Notes under the pieces: generated by a model | Seen by the model: the letters and a program-made list of their open reading frames with translations, nothing else | Told to the model about the DNA's origin: nothing | Database searches by the model: none | Shown here: positions 22,590 to 30,756 of the stretch, in pieces | How the letters are laid out: each line of letters begins with the position of its first letter | Numbering within the stretch: position 1 is the first letter of the stretch | Made by a program: the position numbers and the translations under genes | NCBI RefSeq assembly: GCF_900129685.1 | Contig: NZ_FQWM01000001.1 | Span: 558,001-622,000 of the forward strand | DNA from: Cognatishimia maritima | Lineage (GTDB): Bacteria > Pseudomonadota > Alphaproteobacteria > Rhodobacterales > Rhodobacteraceae | Length of the DNA stretch: 64,000 bases | Direction of reading: 5' to 3'

Positions 22590-22799
22590 TTAGTTACATT
22601 TGCCCGGGTTGTTCTGGCAGTAGAGCACGTTGACGCCTGCACCGACGACAGCGCCGGTTGTGGCATTCCCACCGGTGACAACAGCCGCACCTGCGCCCGC
22701 GCCTGCGCCAAGCAGGCCCTGTTCAAGCGCTGTATCGCCACAGGCTGCAAGCCCGCCAAAGGCGACACATGTGATCGCCGCAATCTTAAATAGTCGCAT
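22590..22799 (-). CDS. Small glycine-zipper lipoprotein
   Basis: This 69-residue protein has a lipobox (FGGLAAC, Cys20). Its body is dominated by Gly, Ala and Val in a small-xxx-small pattern (LLGAGAGAGAAVVTGG...GAVVGAG), and it has two Cys near the C-terminus (YCQNNPGKCN). Glycine-zipper lipoproteins typically sit in the outer membrane and self-associate. The function is unknown. It has its own terminator and lies between pccA and the other small genes of the propionyl-CoA locus. Confidence 0.75.
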   Translation of the reverse strand: MRLFKIAAITCVAFGGLAACGDTALEQGLLGAGAGAGAAVVTGGNATTGAVVGAGVNVLYCQNNPGKCN

Positions 22800-23193
22800 C
22801 TGCTATAGCCCCTTGTTTGCTTATGAGTGCAGCCAAAGGATGCCACGCGCCCGGCGCGATGCAATCTGATTGCGCGGGCTGGCCTTGGATCGGCGGCTTG
22901 CCGCGTATTTTTAGGTAAAGAGATATCTGCAGCTGGCGCGGTGGGGACAATACCGGGCCAGCTGCATTGGGAAGGGTAACGGAGTACACTGTTACCGGCA
23001 TCAATGGGGGTCACCGTTGATACCTTAACATTACTATTTGCACCCGAACCGTCAGATGCAATCTCTGCGTGATCCTGCGAGTCCAAGTCAGCATTTTCCC
23101 GCGCAATTTCCATATTCATCGGCAAAGACACGCCAAGGACAGCGCGCTTCGAGGCGCGATCATCGGAAGATCCAGCGGAAAAAAGCCGATTGA
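22800..23193. other. 394-base stretch with no convincing gene
   Basis: A minus-strand frame opens at 23197 with an ATG that overlaps the stop of the preceding gene as ATGA and has GGAG nine bases upstream. Its first ~60 codons look plausible (polar, rich in Asp, Ala and Ser), but it runs on through the lipoprotein gene in the wrong frame, with composition unlike a protein. It may be a decayed or frameshifted gene. The rest contains promoter-length sequence for the lipoprotein gene. No RNA was recognised. Confidence 0.4.
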
Positions 23194-23553
23194 TCATTTC
23201 CAGTCGCTCCCGTCGAAGGCTTCTGGGAAAGAGGCGCGCGCTACGTCAACGTTAATACGCAACAAAGCGTCATAGCTTGCAGGGTCAAACGGATCTTCGG
23301 CGGGGATAACCTCGCGGCCAAACAGCCAGTTCAAGCGGCCCGCATCAAGATTGCCCCGCTCAAACGGGTCTTCGCCGAAATTCTCCCAAAGCGCCTGCAT
23401 AAAGCCAAGGTCAGCCCGGCGATCCGGCGGACGGCGATCACGAAAGCGCTCCCGGCGGGTCAGCGGAGTGACACCTTTGGGATTTGGACGGCGAATGGTG
23501 AATTGAAAATCAGTGCCGGGCAAACGGCCCGGAAAACCGCGATGCTTTAGCAT
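23194..23553 (-). CDS. Conserved hypothetical protein of the pcc locus
   Basis: This 119-residue basic then acidic protein has no signal or membrane segment. It has an Arg/Pro-rich N-terminal half (LTRRERFRDRRPPDRR) and a folded-looking C-terminal half (FMQALWENFGEDPFERGNLDAGRLNWLFG). GGAGGG precedes the ATG. I do not recognise a named family. It is the third of a row of small minus-strand genes between pccB and pccA, 42 bases after the lipoprotein gene upstream. Confidence 0.6.
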   Translation of the reverse strand: MLKHRGFPGRLPGTDFQFTIRRPNPKGVTPLTRRERFRDRRPPDRRADLGFMQALWENFGEDPFERGNLDAGRLNWLFGREVIPAEDPFDPASYDALLRINVDVARASFPEAFDGSDWK

Positions 23554-23595
23554 GGGGTGCCCTCCGACATTTGGCTGCCGGAAGGCAGAGTGGTA

Positions 23596-23895
23596 TTAGC
23601 CGCGCCCCGGCGCTGTGCCGGGCGTTGTGCCGCCGCCAGAGGTGCTGCTGTCGTCGTCATCATCCCCAGTTGGTGGTGGGAAACATGGAATGCCGGGTGG
23701 CACCGGTGTCCCATCTGGATAGAAGCACGGTTCTTCGTCATCATCGGGGATACAGGTGTTTGTTCCCGGAATGATGTCACATTCGTAGTTGCCGAACTTG
23801 TCGTAGCGCGGCTCACCCTTGATGGGTTCTGGTGCCGGCGCTGCGCATGCCGCAACGAAATAGAGCGCTGCCAATGCTGCGATGTGGTGACGCAT
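23596..23895 (-). CDS. Proline- and acid-rich lipoprotein
   Basis: This 99-residue protein has a lipobox (YFVAACA, Cys17). A mature part with four further Cys (YECDIIPGTNTCIPDD, EPCFYPDG, IPCFPPP) is probably cross-linked by disulfides in the periplasm. A low-complexity tail of Asp, Ser, Gly and Thr follows. No family is recognised. The start is supported by an AGGAG-type site (GGGAGGAGAAG). A small hairpin without a T run (CTGCC/GGCAG) follows its stop. Confidence 0.7.
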   Translation of the reverse strand: MRHHIAALAALYFVAACAAPAPEPIKGEPRYDKFGNYECDIIPGTNTCIPDDDEEPCFYPDGTPVPPGIPCFPPPTGDDDDDSSTSGGGTTPGTAPGRG

Positions 23896-24048
23896 TTTTC
23901 TTCTCCTCCCTTGTTCCTATGGGGTCCATAGAAAGCGAAAGTCGGCGCTGCGTCCAGTTTTTCGTGAGAAACACACCCGTTTTGCATGTGTGCAGATGCA
24001 AATTTCGGGCGGAGATCGGAGGCAACCAGAGGCTGCCCCCAAGGGGAA

Positions 24049-24192
24049 TTATTTGTATTTGCCTGTGTGCATAGGCTCTGTTGAGATGGGCTCTGGGTCC
24101 ACGACAACATATTCTTCTTCGGCTTGCTGTGCGCAGGCCGCGACAAAGGCCGCAAGGCCAAGCGCTGCGATGATCTTGATGCTCTTAGACAT
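24049..24192 (-). CDS. 47-residue lipoprotein
   Basis: This short gene reads MSKSIKIIAALGLAAFVAAC with a lipobox (FVAAC, Cys20). It continues with a 27-residue polar tail containing AQQAEEEYVVVDPEP and ending GKYK. AGGAGA lies seven bases before the ATG. The mature part is too short for a globular domain and may simply be an outer-membrane-anchored peptide. It belongs to the row of small genes between pccB and pccA. Confidence 0.65.
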   Translation of the reverse strand: MSKSIKIIAALGLAAFVAACAQQAEEEYVVVDPEPISTEPMHTGKYK

Positions 24193-24418
24193 CTGGTTCT
24201 CCTAGTTTTTCTTTGTTTGACGACAGAGTCGCTAAACCCCGCCTGCCCCTTCGGTGTGCCCATCAAGATGGGCGAGGTATCTTGGGAATACCCGAAGCCG
24301 ACCATAGGCGAAAAACCGGAAAAAATAAACGGAGTGACTGCCGGCCGGGGAGCTTGTGGCGTCAAAGCCGCAAAATCCCGCCGATCACGCAAAGCCACCC
24401 CTATATGTTGCGATTGCA

Positions 24419-24838
24419 TCAGAATGCCTCCCAGATACAGGTATCGTTTTCCAAGGTGAAAACCTCGAAATACTGGGTGGCATCGGGGTTGGCGACCCCA
24501 AATGCGGTTTCGCGATCAGAAAGCGAGACGACAATCTGATCCACGGCGAGGCCCGTTTCAGCAAGCGTTGACATGCCAACCGTCTCACAAAGGGACGCAA
24601 AGTCATCGGCAACTGTGACGTAGCTCGCGCTGTCACCGCCAATTTGTGGCATCACGAAACGCAGGCGCAATACAGCCGTGCCATCCTGCAGCGTTTCCGT
24701 GCGGGTTTCTTGCAATGTCACTTCAAAGCCTGAGGGCACAGCCGGGCGCTCCTCCAACGCACCGGCTGTTGTCGCAAGCACAAGGCTCCCTCCAGTTGCG
24801 ACGATTTCTGTCAGGCTGATTTTGGGGAAGTCAAACAT
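24419..24838 (-). CDS. DUF6497 family protein
   Basis: This protein of about 139 residues includes VPSGFEVTLQET, LRLRFVMPQIGG, DDFASLCE, VVSLSDRETAFGVANPDATQYFE and the C-terminal CIWEAF, the pattern of DUF6497 proteins of Rhodobacteraceae. The ATG at 24836-24838 overlaps the end of the upstream gene by 8 bases; an ATG four codons earlier (24850) is possible. The hydrophobic stretch near the start (IVATGGSLVLATTAGA) may be a weak signal peptide. The function is unknown. Confidence 0.68.
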   Translation of the reverse strand: MFDFPKISLTEIVATGGSLVLATTAGALEERPAVPSGFEVTLQETRTETLQDGTAVLRLRFVMPQIGGDSASYVTVADDFASLCETVGMSTLAETGLAVDQIVVSLSDRETAFGVANPDATQYFEVFTLENDTCIWEAF

Positions 24839-25190
24839 GGCTGCCCCCATTGCGGAGCCGCGCAAAGCGTACCCAACGGGCACGTTTGCCGCTGTCGTTC
24901 AGCACGTCAGCAATGCGCGCCTCTAGTGCCCTACGCGCGACAATGCGATCACACTGGCCACCTGCGCGGATCGATAGTTGCCCACCCTGCTCTCGCACTT
25001 CGACCACGGGGGAAAACCCACGCTGGTTCTGCAAGGCCCGCCACAAATCCTGCCGCACCTGCTGCGCCACGCGCAGTTTATCGCCCAGTGGCAGCACAGC
25101 TTCGGACTCCACATCAAACCGCGCCGGCACCCGGCGGGTGACAGTCACAGACTGGTCGTCTTTGAGGATATGCCAAGCGTTGCGGGTCAT
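24831..25190 (-). CDS. Conserved hypothetical protein of the pcc locus
   Basis: This 119-residue soluble protein (MTRNAWHILKDDQSVTVTRRVPARFD...) has regular strand-helix alternation and the conserved-looking segment GGQLSIRAGGQCDRIVARRALE. No named family is recognised. Its start follows the methyltransferase-like gene's stop directly (TGAATG), and its end overlaps the DUF6497 gene by 8 bases. The three genes 25655-24419 are therefore one translationally linked unit. Confidence 0.65.
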   Translation of the reverse strand: MTRNAWHILKDDQSVTVTRRVPARFDVESEAVLPLGDKLRVAQQVRQDLWRALQNQRGFSPVVEVREQGGQLSIRAGGQCDRIVARRALEARIADVLNDSGKRARWVRFARLRNGGSHV

Positions 25191-25655
25191 TCAAAGCCAC
25201 CGCCGTGTGCGCGCAAGATAGGCGTCGTAAGGCGCGCCGAACTTATGGCTCAGATAGGTCTCTTCATAGATGACAACGCCCCGATCAAGCGCCAGCCAAA
25301 GAAACGGGGCGATCATTAGGGACCATTCCAAAGAAAACAGAAATGCCAATGCCAGTTGCAATGTGACCATTCCCAGATACATGGGATTGCGTGTCAGCCG
25401 GTATGGCCCAGCCTCGACCAGCACCAACGCTTCGTCCTTCGGGTCGATGTTCGTGCCCGCCGACTTGAAGGCACGCGCGCCCGCGACAGCAAGCCAAAGA
25501 GCGGCACATGCCAACGCCAAGCCAAGTGCAATCTGCCAGATCGGCCCCGGAAACGCCCAGCCCAAAGGCAGCGCCCAATCCAGCGCCACGGCACTGATAG
25601 GTGCAGCAAGCGCCAGATATGGCGGATAGAGCTTTATGTCTGGGGCGTTGGACAT
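25191..25655 (-). CDS. Isoprenylcysteine carboxyl methyltransferase-like membrane protein
   Basis: The 154-residue protein has four or five membrane segments and ends with the ICMT/PEMT signature: GPYRLTRNPMYLGMVTLQLALAF, then EETYLSHKFGAPYDAYLARTRRWL. Families with this signature methylate lipids or protein C-termini using S-adenosylmethionine, and the bacterial substrates are mostly unknown. It lies 21 bases downstream of pccB and starts the coupled trio, so it is probably co-expressed with the carboxylase. Confidence 0.82.
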   Translation of the reverse strand: MSNAPDIKLYPPYLALAAPISAVALDWALPLGWAFPGPIWQIALGLALACAALWLAVAGARAFKSAGTNIDPKDEALVLVEAGPYRLTRNPMYLGMVTLQLALAFLFSLEWSLMIAPFLWLALDRGVVIYEETYLSHKFGAPYDAYLARTRRWL

Positions 25656-25676
25656 CTGGTCTCCTGAAATCCCGTC

Positions 25677-27209
25677 TTAGAGCGGAATATTGTCGTGCTT
25701 TTTCCAAGGGTTCTGCAGCGACTTATTGCGCAGGGAGGCAAAAGCCCGGCTGACGCGACGGCGTGTCGAATGCGGCATGATCACCTCGTCAATAAAGCCC
25801 TTTTCGGCGGCCACAAACGGGTTTGCAAAGCGGTCTTCGTAGTCTTTGGTGTGCGCTGCAATCTTCTCTGCATCGCCCAGATCGGCACGATGGATGATTT
25901 CTGTTGCGCCTTTGGCCCCCATCACCGCGATCTCCGCAGTTGGCCAAGCATAGTTGAAATCGCCACGCAGGTGTTTGGAGGCCATAACATCATAGGCCCC
26001 GCCATAAGCCTTACGGGTGATCACGGTCACCTTTGGCACCGTCGCCTCGCCATAGGCAAAGAGCAGTTTTGCGCCGTGTTTGATGACGCCGCCGTATTCC
26101 TGCGAAGTCCCCGGCAAGAAGCCCGGCACATCCACCAGCGTCAGGATCGGGATTTCAAAGCAATCGCAGAACCGCACAAAGCGCGCGGCTTTTCGAGAGC
26201 TATCAATATCCAGACAGCCCGCCAGAACCATCGGCTGATTGGCGACCACACCGACGGACTGCCCTTCAAGGCGGATAAAGCCTGTGATGATGTTCTTCGC
26301 GAAATCCTCTTGGATTTCATAGAAATCACCTTCGTCAGCGACCTTGGTGATCAGTTCCTTCATGTCGTAAGGCGTGTTGGCGTTTTCCGGGACAAGCGTG
26401 TCCAGGCTGTCTTCGACCCGACCGGGTTCGTCAAAGAACGGGCGCACGGGTGGCTTTTCGCGATTGTTCAGGGGCAGGAAATCCACCAGACGGCGCACCT
26501 CGGCCAAGGCTTCAACGTCGTTTTCAAACGCGCCATCAGCGACCGAAGATTTCTTGGTGTGGGTAGAAGCACCACCCAGTTCTTCGGCTGTGACAACCTC
26601 GTTGGTCACGGTTTTCACAACATCCGGGCCGGTCACAAACATGTAAGACGTGTCTTTGACCATAAAGATAAAGTCGGTCATGGCTGGCGAATAAACCGCA
26701 CCACCCGCACATGGCCCCATGATCACGGAAATCTGCGGGACCACACCTGAGGCCATGATATTGCGCTGGAACACCTCGGCATACCCGGCAAGAGAAGCCA
26801 CGCCTTCCTGAATGCGCGCGCCGCCCGAGTCGTTGATGCCGATCACTGGCGCGCCATTCTGAACCGCCATATCCATGATCTTGCAGATCTTTTCGGCATG
26901 GGTTTCAGACAGAGAGCCGCCAAACACCGTAAAGTCCTGCGAGAAGACATAAACCATGCGACCATTGATCGTGCCCCACCCGGTGACGACGCCGTCGCCT
27001 GCGGGCTTTTGCTGCTCCATACCAAAGTCGGTGCAACGATGGGTTTTGAACATGTCGAACTCTTCAAAGCTGTCTTCGTCCAGCAAAAGTTCGATCCGTT
27101 CCCGCGCGGTCAGCTTGCCTTTGCTGTGTTGACTGTCGATCCGACGTTGACCACCGCCGAGGCGGGCGACTTGACGGCGATCTTCGAGCTCTTGAAGAAT
27201 ATCTTTCAT
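25677..27209 (-). CDS. pccB: Propionyl-CoA carboxylase beta (carboxyltransferase) subunit
   Basis: The 510-residue subunit transfers carbon dioxide from biotin to propionyl-CoA. It has the two-domain crotonase-like carboxyltransferase layout with [45 protein letters not shown] and [18 protein letters not shown] chose the ATG at 27207-27209 ([12 protein letters not shown]), preceded by AGGGGA; the frame runs 32 codons further, but those residues come from the operator region. TGCAAA repeats upstream suggest control by the PccR-like regulator encoded at 28670. Confidence 0.96.
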   Translation of the reverse strand: MKDILQELEDRRQVARLGGGQRRIDSQHSKGKLTARERIELLLDEDSFEEFDMFKTHRCTDFGMEQQKPAGDGVVTGWGTINGRMVYVFSQDFTVFGGSLSETHAEKICKIMDMAVQNGAPVIGINDSGGARIQEGVASLAGYAEVFQRNIMASGVVPQISVIMGPCAGGAVYSPAMTDFIFMVKDTSYMFVTGPDVVKTVTNEVVTAEELGGASTHTKKSSVADGAFENDVEALAEVRRLVDFLPLNNREKPPVRPFFDEPGRVEDSLDTLVPENANTPYDMKELITKVADEGDFYEIQEDFAKNIITGFIRLEGQSVGVVANQPMVLAGCLDIDSSRKAARFVRFCDCFEIPILTLVDVPGFLPGTSQEYGGVIKHGAKLLFAYGEATVPKVTVITRKAYGGAYDVMASKHLRGDFNYAWPTAEIAVMGAKGATEIIHRADLGDAEKIAAHTKDYEDRFANPFVAAEKGFIDEVIMPHSTRRRVSRAFASLRNKSLQNPWKKHDNIPL

Positions 27210-27272
27210 TTTGGGTCCCCTTGGATTTGGCCAGAGCATAGGGGCATCAGGTGATCTCGCAAGAACAAACCC

Positions 27273-27322
27273 GCAAATTTGCAAAGCAATGCAAATCAAC
27301 ATCATGCAAAATGCAAACTTGC
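27273..27322. promoter_or_regulatory. TGCAAA repeat cluster upstream of pccB (probable PccR operator)
   Basis: The stretch contains the palindrome GCAAATTTGC (27273-27282), an exact TTTGCAAA (27278-27285), and TGCAAA at 27290-27295, 27305-27310 and 27312-27317. From memory, the Rhodobacter sphaeroides PccR site upstream of pccB is built of two TTTGCAAA repeats. Here the second half-site is less perfect and the spacing differs. It lies 64-113 bases upstream of the pccB start. Confidence 0.65.
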
Positions 27323-27328
27323 TAATTT

Positions 27329-27344
27329 TGAACCAATCGGTTCA
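27329..27344. promoter_or_regulatory. Palindrome upstream of the MFS gene
   Basis: A perfect inverted repeat TGAACC, AATC, GGTTCA lies just before TTGACG (27349-27354), which could be a -35 element for the MFS gene. The form ACCnnnnGGT is common in TetR-family operators; no TetR gene is encoded nearby. Confidence 0.45.
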
Positions 27345-27397
27345 TTCTTGACGTCTTAACAATAGACAAGCTCAAGACAGCCGCTTAGGGCTTAGAT

Positions 27398-28612
27398 ATG
27401 TCAGACGTCGTTTCGTCGCGATATTTTCATCGCGCCTCTCCGCCGCACATCTCAACCCTGATCCTCCTCGCCGGCCTTGCTGCGCTGAGCATGAATATCT
27501 TTTTGCCCAGCCTGCCCATTATGTCCGAGTATTTCGAGACAGATTATCGCGTCATGCAGCTGTCGGTCGGGGCATATCTGGGATGCAGCGCCTTCCTTCA
27601 GCTTTTTATCGGACCGATATCAGACAAGCTTGGCCGTCGCCCGGTTTTGCTTTGGGGGCTGGCATTGTTCATCGTCGCAACGCTGGGATGTATCACTGCC
27701 CCAAACGTCGAAATCTTCTTGGTGTTCCGCATGGCACAGGCTGTAATCGCCACAGCCATGGTTCTCAGCCGCGCCGTGATCCGAGATCTTTACGACGATG
27801 ACCGCGCGGCGTCGATGATTGGTTATGTCACAATGGGCATGTCAGTTGTCCCGATGGTGGGCCCGGCCATTGGCGGCTTTCTGCAGGAAATATTTGGCTG
27901 GACGGCAAATTTTTGGATGTTGGTTCTGCTGGCCGCGCTGGCCTATTGGATCACTTGGTCCGACCTTGGCGAAACCAAAGCGCGCAGCGGCAAAACTTTG
28001 ATCGGTCAGTTTCGCGAATACCCGGAACTCTTGGTGAGCCCGCGCTTCTGGGGATATACTCTGACCTCGGCGCTAAGCTCTGGCATTTTCTTTGCCTATC
28101 TCGGCGGCGCGCCGTTTGTCGGGTCCGAAATTTACGGACTTGAGTCGAAATACCTTGGCCTCGTCATCAGCGCGCCAGCGGTCGGCTATATGGCTGGCAA
28201 CTACCTTTCTGGCGCGCTTTCCTCGCGGTTTGGTATTAATCGCATGGTCTTTACAGGCAGTTGCATCAGCGGGAGCGCACCGCTCCTCTCGCTTTTGTTA
28301 GACATTTCCGGACGAGGCAGCGTTCTTACCTTTTTTGGCCCAATGGTGTTGGTCGGATTGGGCAATGGTATGGTCATTCCAAACGCCACAGCGGGCGCGC
28401 TATCGGTCCGACCCCATCTGGCGGGAACGGCCTCCGGCTTAAGCGGCGCCCTTATGATTGGGATTGGCGCAGCACTCTCTGCCTTTGCAGGGACCTTGCT
28501 TTCGCAGGAAACCGGCGCGACGCCGCTGCTGGTCCTGATGCTCGTCTGCGGCTTACTTGGGATCGCGACCATCGCCTACGTCATTCGGCGTGCGCACAAA
28601 ATTCAGGCCTAG
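27398..28612 (+). CDS. MFS drug/metabolite exporter, Bcr/CflA type
   Basis: The 404-residue protein has twelve predicted membrane segments. Features are LSMNIFLPSLPIMSEYF in helix 1, GPISDKLGRRPVLLWG (the MFS loop 2-3 motif A), and RMAQAVIATAMVLSRAVIRDLYDDD, all characteristic of the Bcr/CflA drug:H+ antiporter subfamily. The substrate is unknown. It lies between the divergent pccB gene and the downstream PccR-like gene, 57 bases from the latter. It may share the operators of the locus or be controlled by the palindrome at 27329. Confidence 0.92.
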   Translation: MSDVVSSRYFHRASPPHISTLILLAGLAALSMNIFLPSLPIMSEYFETDYRVMQLSVGAYLGCSAFLQLFIGPISDKLGRRPVLLWGLALFIVATLGCITAPNVEIFLVFRMAQAVIATAMVLSRAVIRDLYDDDRAASMIGYVTMGMSVVPMVGPAIGGFLQEIFGWTANFWMLVLLAALAYWITWSDLGETKARSGKTLIGQFREYPELLVSPRFWGYTLTSALSSGIFFAYLGGAPFVGSEIYGLESKYLGLVISAPAVGYMAGNYLSGALSSRFGINRMVFTGSCISGSAPLLSLLLDISGRGSVLTFFGPMVLVGLGNGMVIPNATAGALSVRPHLAGTASGLSGALMIGIGAALSAFAGTLLSQETGATPLLVLMLVCGLLGIATIAYVIRRAHKIQA

Positions 28613-28613
28613 A

Positions 28614-28660
28614 TTTGCAGAATTTGCAGAGGTACTGTCACCTGACTGCAAATCTGCAAA
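28614..28660. promoter_or_regulatory. Paired direct and inverted TTTGCAG/CTGCAAA repeats upstream of pccR
   Basis: TTTGCAG occurs at 28614-28620 and 28623-28629, and its complement CTGCAAA at 28646-28652 and 28654-28660, giving a nearly symmetrical array of four half-sites around a 16-base centre. It fills the gap between the MFS stop and the regulator's ATG (9 bases after the array), so it is placed for autoregulation. Confidence 0.65.
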
Positions 28661-28669
28661 GGCACCGGC

Positions 28670-30070
28670 ATGGCGATTCAAAAACTCTTCGCAGGCGCAA
28701 AACTGCGTGAAATCCGAAATCGGGTTTCATTGACGCAAAAAGACTTTGCGCAAAAGCTTGGCGTCTCACTGCCCTATCTGAACCAGATGGAGAACAACAA
28801 CCGACCTGTGTCCACAACCGTGGTTCTGGCGCTAGCGCAGGAATTTGGCATTGATGTCACCGAACTTACGACGGGTGACAGCGAAAGGCTGGTCAGTGAT
28901 ATCCGCGAGGCGTTGGCGGACCCGATCTTGGCCGAAGATGATGTACCCCTTGCCGATATTCGTTTGTCGGCCTCAAACGCCCCGGCCCTCGCCCGCGCCT
29001 TTTTGCGATTACATCACGCCTATCGGCAAACGCACGAACGGCTCGCGTCTTTGGATGAGGCGCTTGGCCGGCAAGACGTTCAGATGCAGCCCAGCCCGTG
29101 GGACGAAGTGCGCGACTTCTTCCACTATTGCGATAACTATATTGATGCCGTCGACCACGCCGCAGAACGCTTTGCGCAATCCGCACAGTCAGCGGGCGGG
29201 ATTCAAGCCACAGCCTTGAAGGCGCTTGAGGAGGCTGGTGTACAGGTCAAATCCGAAACGCTGAATGCCCTAAGGCACTATGATCCTGAAACACGCACGC
29301 TGACGCTGTCCAATCTCGCCACATCGGAAACCCGCAGTTTTCAGCTTTTGCTGCAAGTCGCGCTGTTGCAACGCAACACCCTACTTGAAGCGACACTTGA
29401 TCTGGCGCGGTTCCATTCCGAGACGGCGCGGCAAATTGCAAAGATTGGCCTTGCGAACTACTTCGCCGGGGCGGCCATGATGCCCTATGGTGCGTTTTTG
29501 GAGGCCGCTCAGCGGTATCGCCACGATCTGGAAATCCTGTCGACCCAATTCGGGGCCTCAATTGAACAGGTCGCGCACCGGCTGTCTACGCTGCAGCGCC
29601 CACATCACAAGGGGGTTCCGTTTTTCTTTGTGCGCGTGGATCAGGCGGGCACGATCACAAAACGCCATTCAGCAACGCGGCTACAATTTGCGCGCTTCGG
29701 TGGGGCCTGCCCGCTTTGGAACGTGCACCGCGCCTTTGAAACCCCGGGCCGCTTCCTGCGGCAGCTGGCCGAAACCCCCGACGGCGTGCGCTACTTCTCT
29801 CTTGCGCGGGATGTTTCCAAATCAGGCGGCCACTATGGTGCGCCTGTGCGCCGTTATGCGATTGCTTTGGGTTGTGAGATCAAACACACCGACCAGATTG
29901 TCTATGCCGACAATATGGATGTCTCTACCGCTGCGGCCTTTGAACCAATTGGTATTTCTTGTCGCATATGTGAGCGCCCTGATTGCCACCAACGATCTGT
30001 GCCGCCGCTGGAACGCAAGCTGACCATTCACGAAAACCTGCGCGGAGTGGTGCCTTACGAAGTTGGCTGA
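28670..30070 (+). CDS. pccR: Short-chain fatty acyl-CoA regulator (ScfR/PccR-like, XRE family)
   Basis: The 466-residue protein has an N-terminal XRE helix-turn-helix (about 8-65, RNRVSLTQKDFAQKLGVSLPYLNQMENNNRP), a helical middle with an IrrE-like region (LARFHSETARQIAKIGLANYFAGAAMMPYG), and a C-terminal domain ending with a Cys pair (ISCRICERPDCHQRS). This is the layout of the ScfR group (RamB, PrpR, PccR), which sense acyl-CoA and control short-chain acyl-CoA metabolism. Linkage to pccB points to PccR. The array at 28614-28660 suggests autoregulation. Its stop abuts that of the opposing LysE gene. Confidence 0.88.
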   Translation: MAIQKLFAGAKLREIRNRVSLTQKDFAQKLGVSLPYLNQMENNNRPVSTTVVLALAQEFGIDVTELTTGDSERLVSDIREALADPILAEDDVPLADIRLSASNAPALARAFLRLHHAYRQTHERLASLDEALGRQDVQMQPSPWDEVRDFFHYCDNYIDAVDHAAERFAQSAQSAGGIQATALKALEEAGVQVKSETLNALRHYDPETRTLTLSNLATSETRSFQLLLQVALLQRNTLLEATLDLARFHSETARQIAKIGLANYFAGAAMMPYGAFLEAAQRYRHDLEILSTQFGASIEQVAHRLSTLQRPHHKGVPFFFVRVDQAGTITKRHSATRLQFARFGGACPLWNVHRAFETPGRFLRQLAETPDGVRYFSLARDVSKSGGHYGAPVRRYAIALGCEIKHTDQIVYADNMDVSTAAAFEPIGISCRICERPDCHQRSVPPLERKLTIHENLRGVVPYEVG

Positions 30071-30670
30071 TCAGCCCAAGATCAGCTTGGCCGCGATGCC
30101 CCACATGACCACGCCGACCAGTGCATCGAGCACGCGCCACGCACGTGGGCTGGTGAACATCGGCCGGAGCAGGCTTGCGCCGTAGCCTAGCGAGAAAAAG
30201 AACACAAAGCTGGAGACCACGGCGCCAATGCCAAACCCCCAGCTTGGGGAATACTGGGCGGAAATACCGCCCAGCAGAACAACTGTGTCCAGATAAACGT
30301 GTGGATTGGCCCAGGTCAGCAGCAAACAGGTACTGACGGCAGCCCAGAGACCCGTCGCAGTCTTACCTTGGGCTTCAAGGGCACCCCCCTCGCGTAGGGC
30401 GGAGCGGAAACTGAGAAATCCGTAGACAATCAGAAACGCCGCTCCACCCCACTTTGCCAGGGATACTACGAGTGGGAAAGCAAGGACGAGAGCTCCGAAC
30501 CCGGCGACGCCTGCGGCAATTAACAGCGCGTCAGATATGGCACAGGTCAGGACCAGCGGCAGGACATATTCACCCTTCAAGCCTTGGCGCAGCACAAACG
30601 CGTTTTGCGCACCGATCGCCAAGATCAAGGAAAAGCCGAGAAAGAACCCGGCACCCATCGCTTCGTACAA
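30071..30670 (-). CDS. LysE/ArgO family amino acid exporter
   Basis: The 199-residue protein has six membrane segments and the family signature IGAQNAFVLRQGL near residues 19-31, plus TWANPHVYLDTVVLLG in the middle. ArgO and LysE export arginine or lysine and their analogues. The start is a TTG at 30670 with GGAG seven bases upstream, which gives the same spacing to QNAF as E. coli ArgO; an ATG four codons later is possible. The divergent ArgP/LysG-type regulator gene starts 86 bases away, the classical arrangement for this exporter. Confidence 0.93.
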   Translation of the reverse strand: MYEAMGAGFFLGFSLILAIGAQNAFVLRQGLKGEYVLPLVLTCAISDALLIAAGVAGFGALVLAFPLVVSLAKWGGAAFLIVYGFLSFRSALREGGALEAQGKTATGLWAAVSTCLLLTWANPHVYLDTVVLLGGISAQYSPSWGFGIGAVVSSFVFFFSLGYGASLLRPMFTSPRAWRVLDALVGVVMWGIAAKLILG

Positions 30671-30756
30671 TTGAAAACTCCACTTCGCCTACCTTGTATC
30701 GCCGCAAATCTTTGATTATTCAAATTAAAGTTTATGACCCGAAATAAGATGATCTA

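Noticed and set aside
25695-26750. Plus-strand 351-codon frame
   Set aside because: It is an antisense shadow of pccB.
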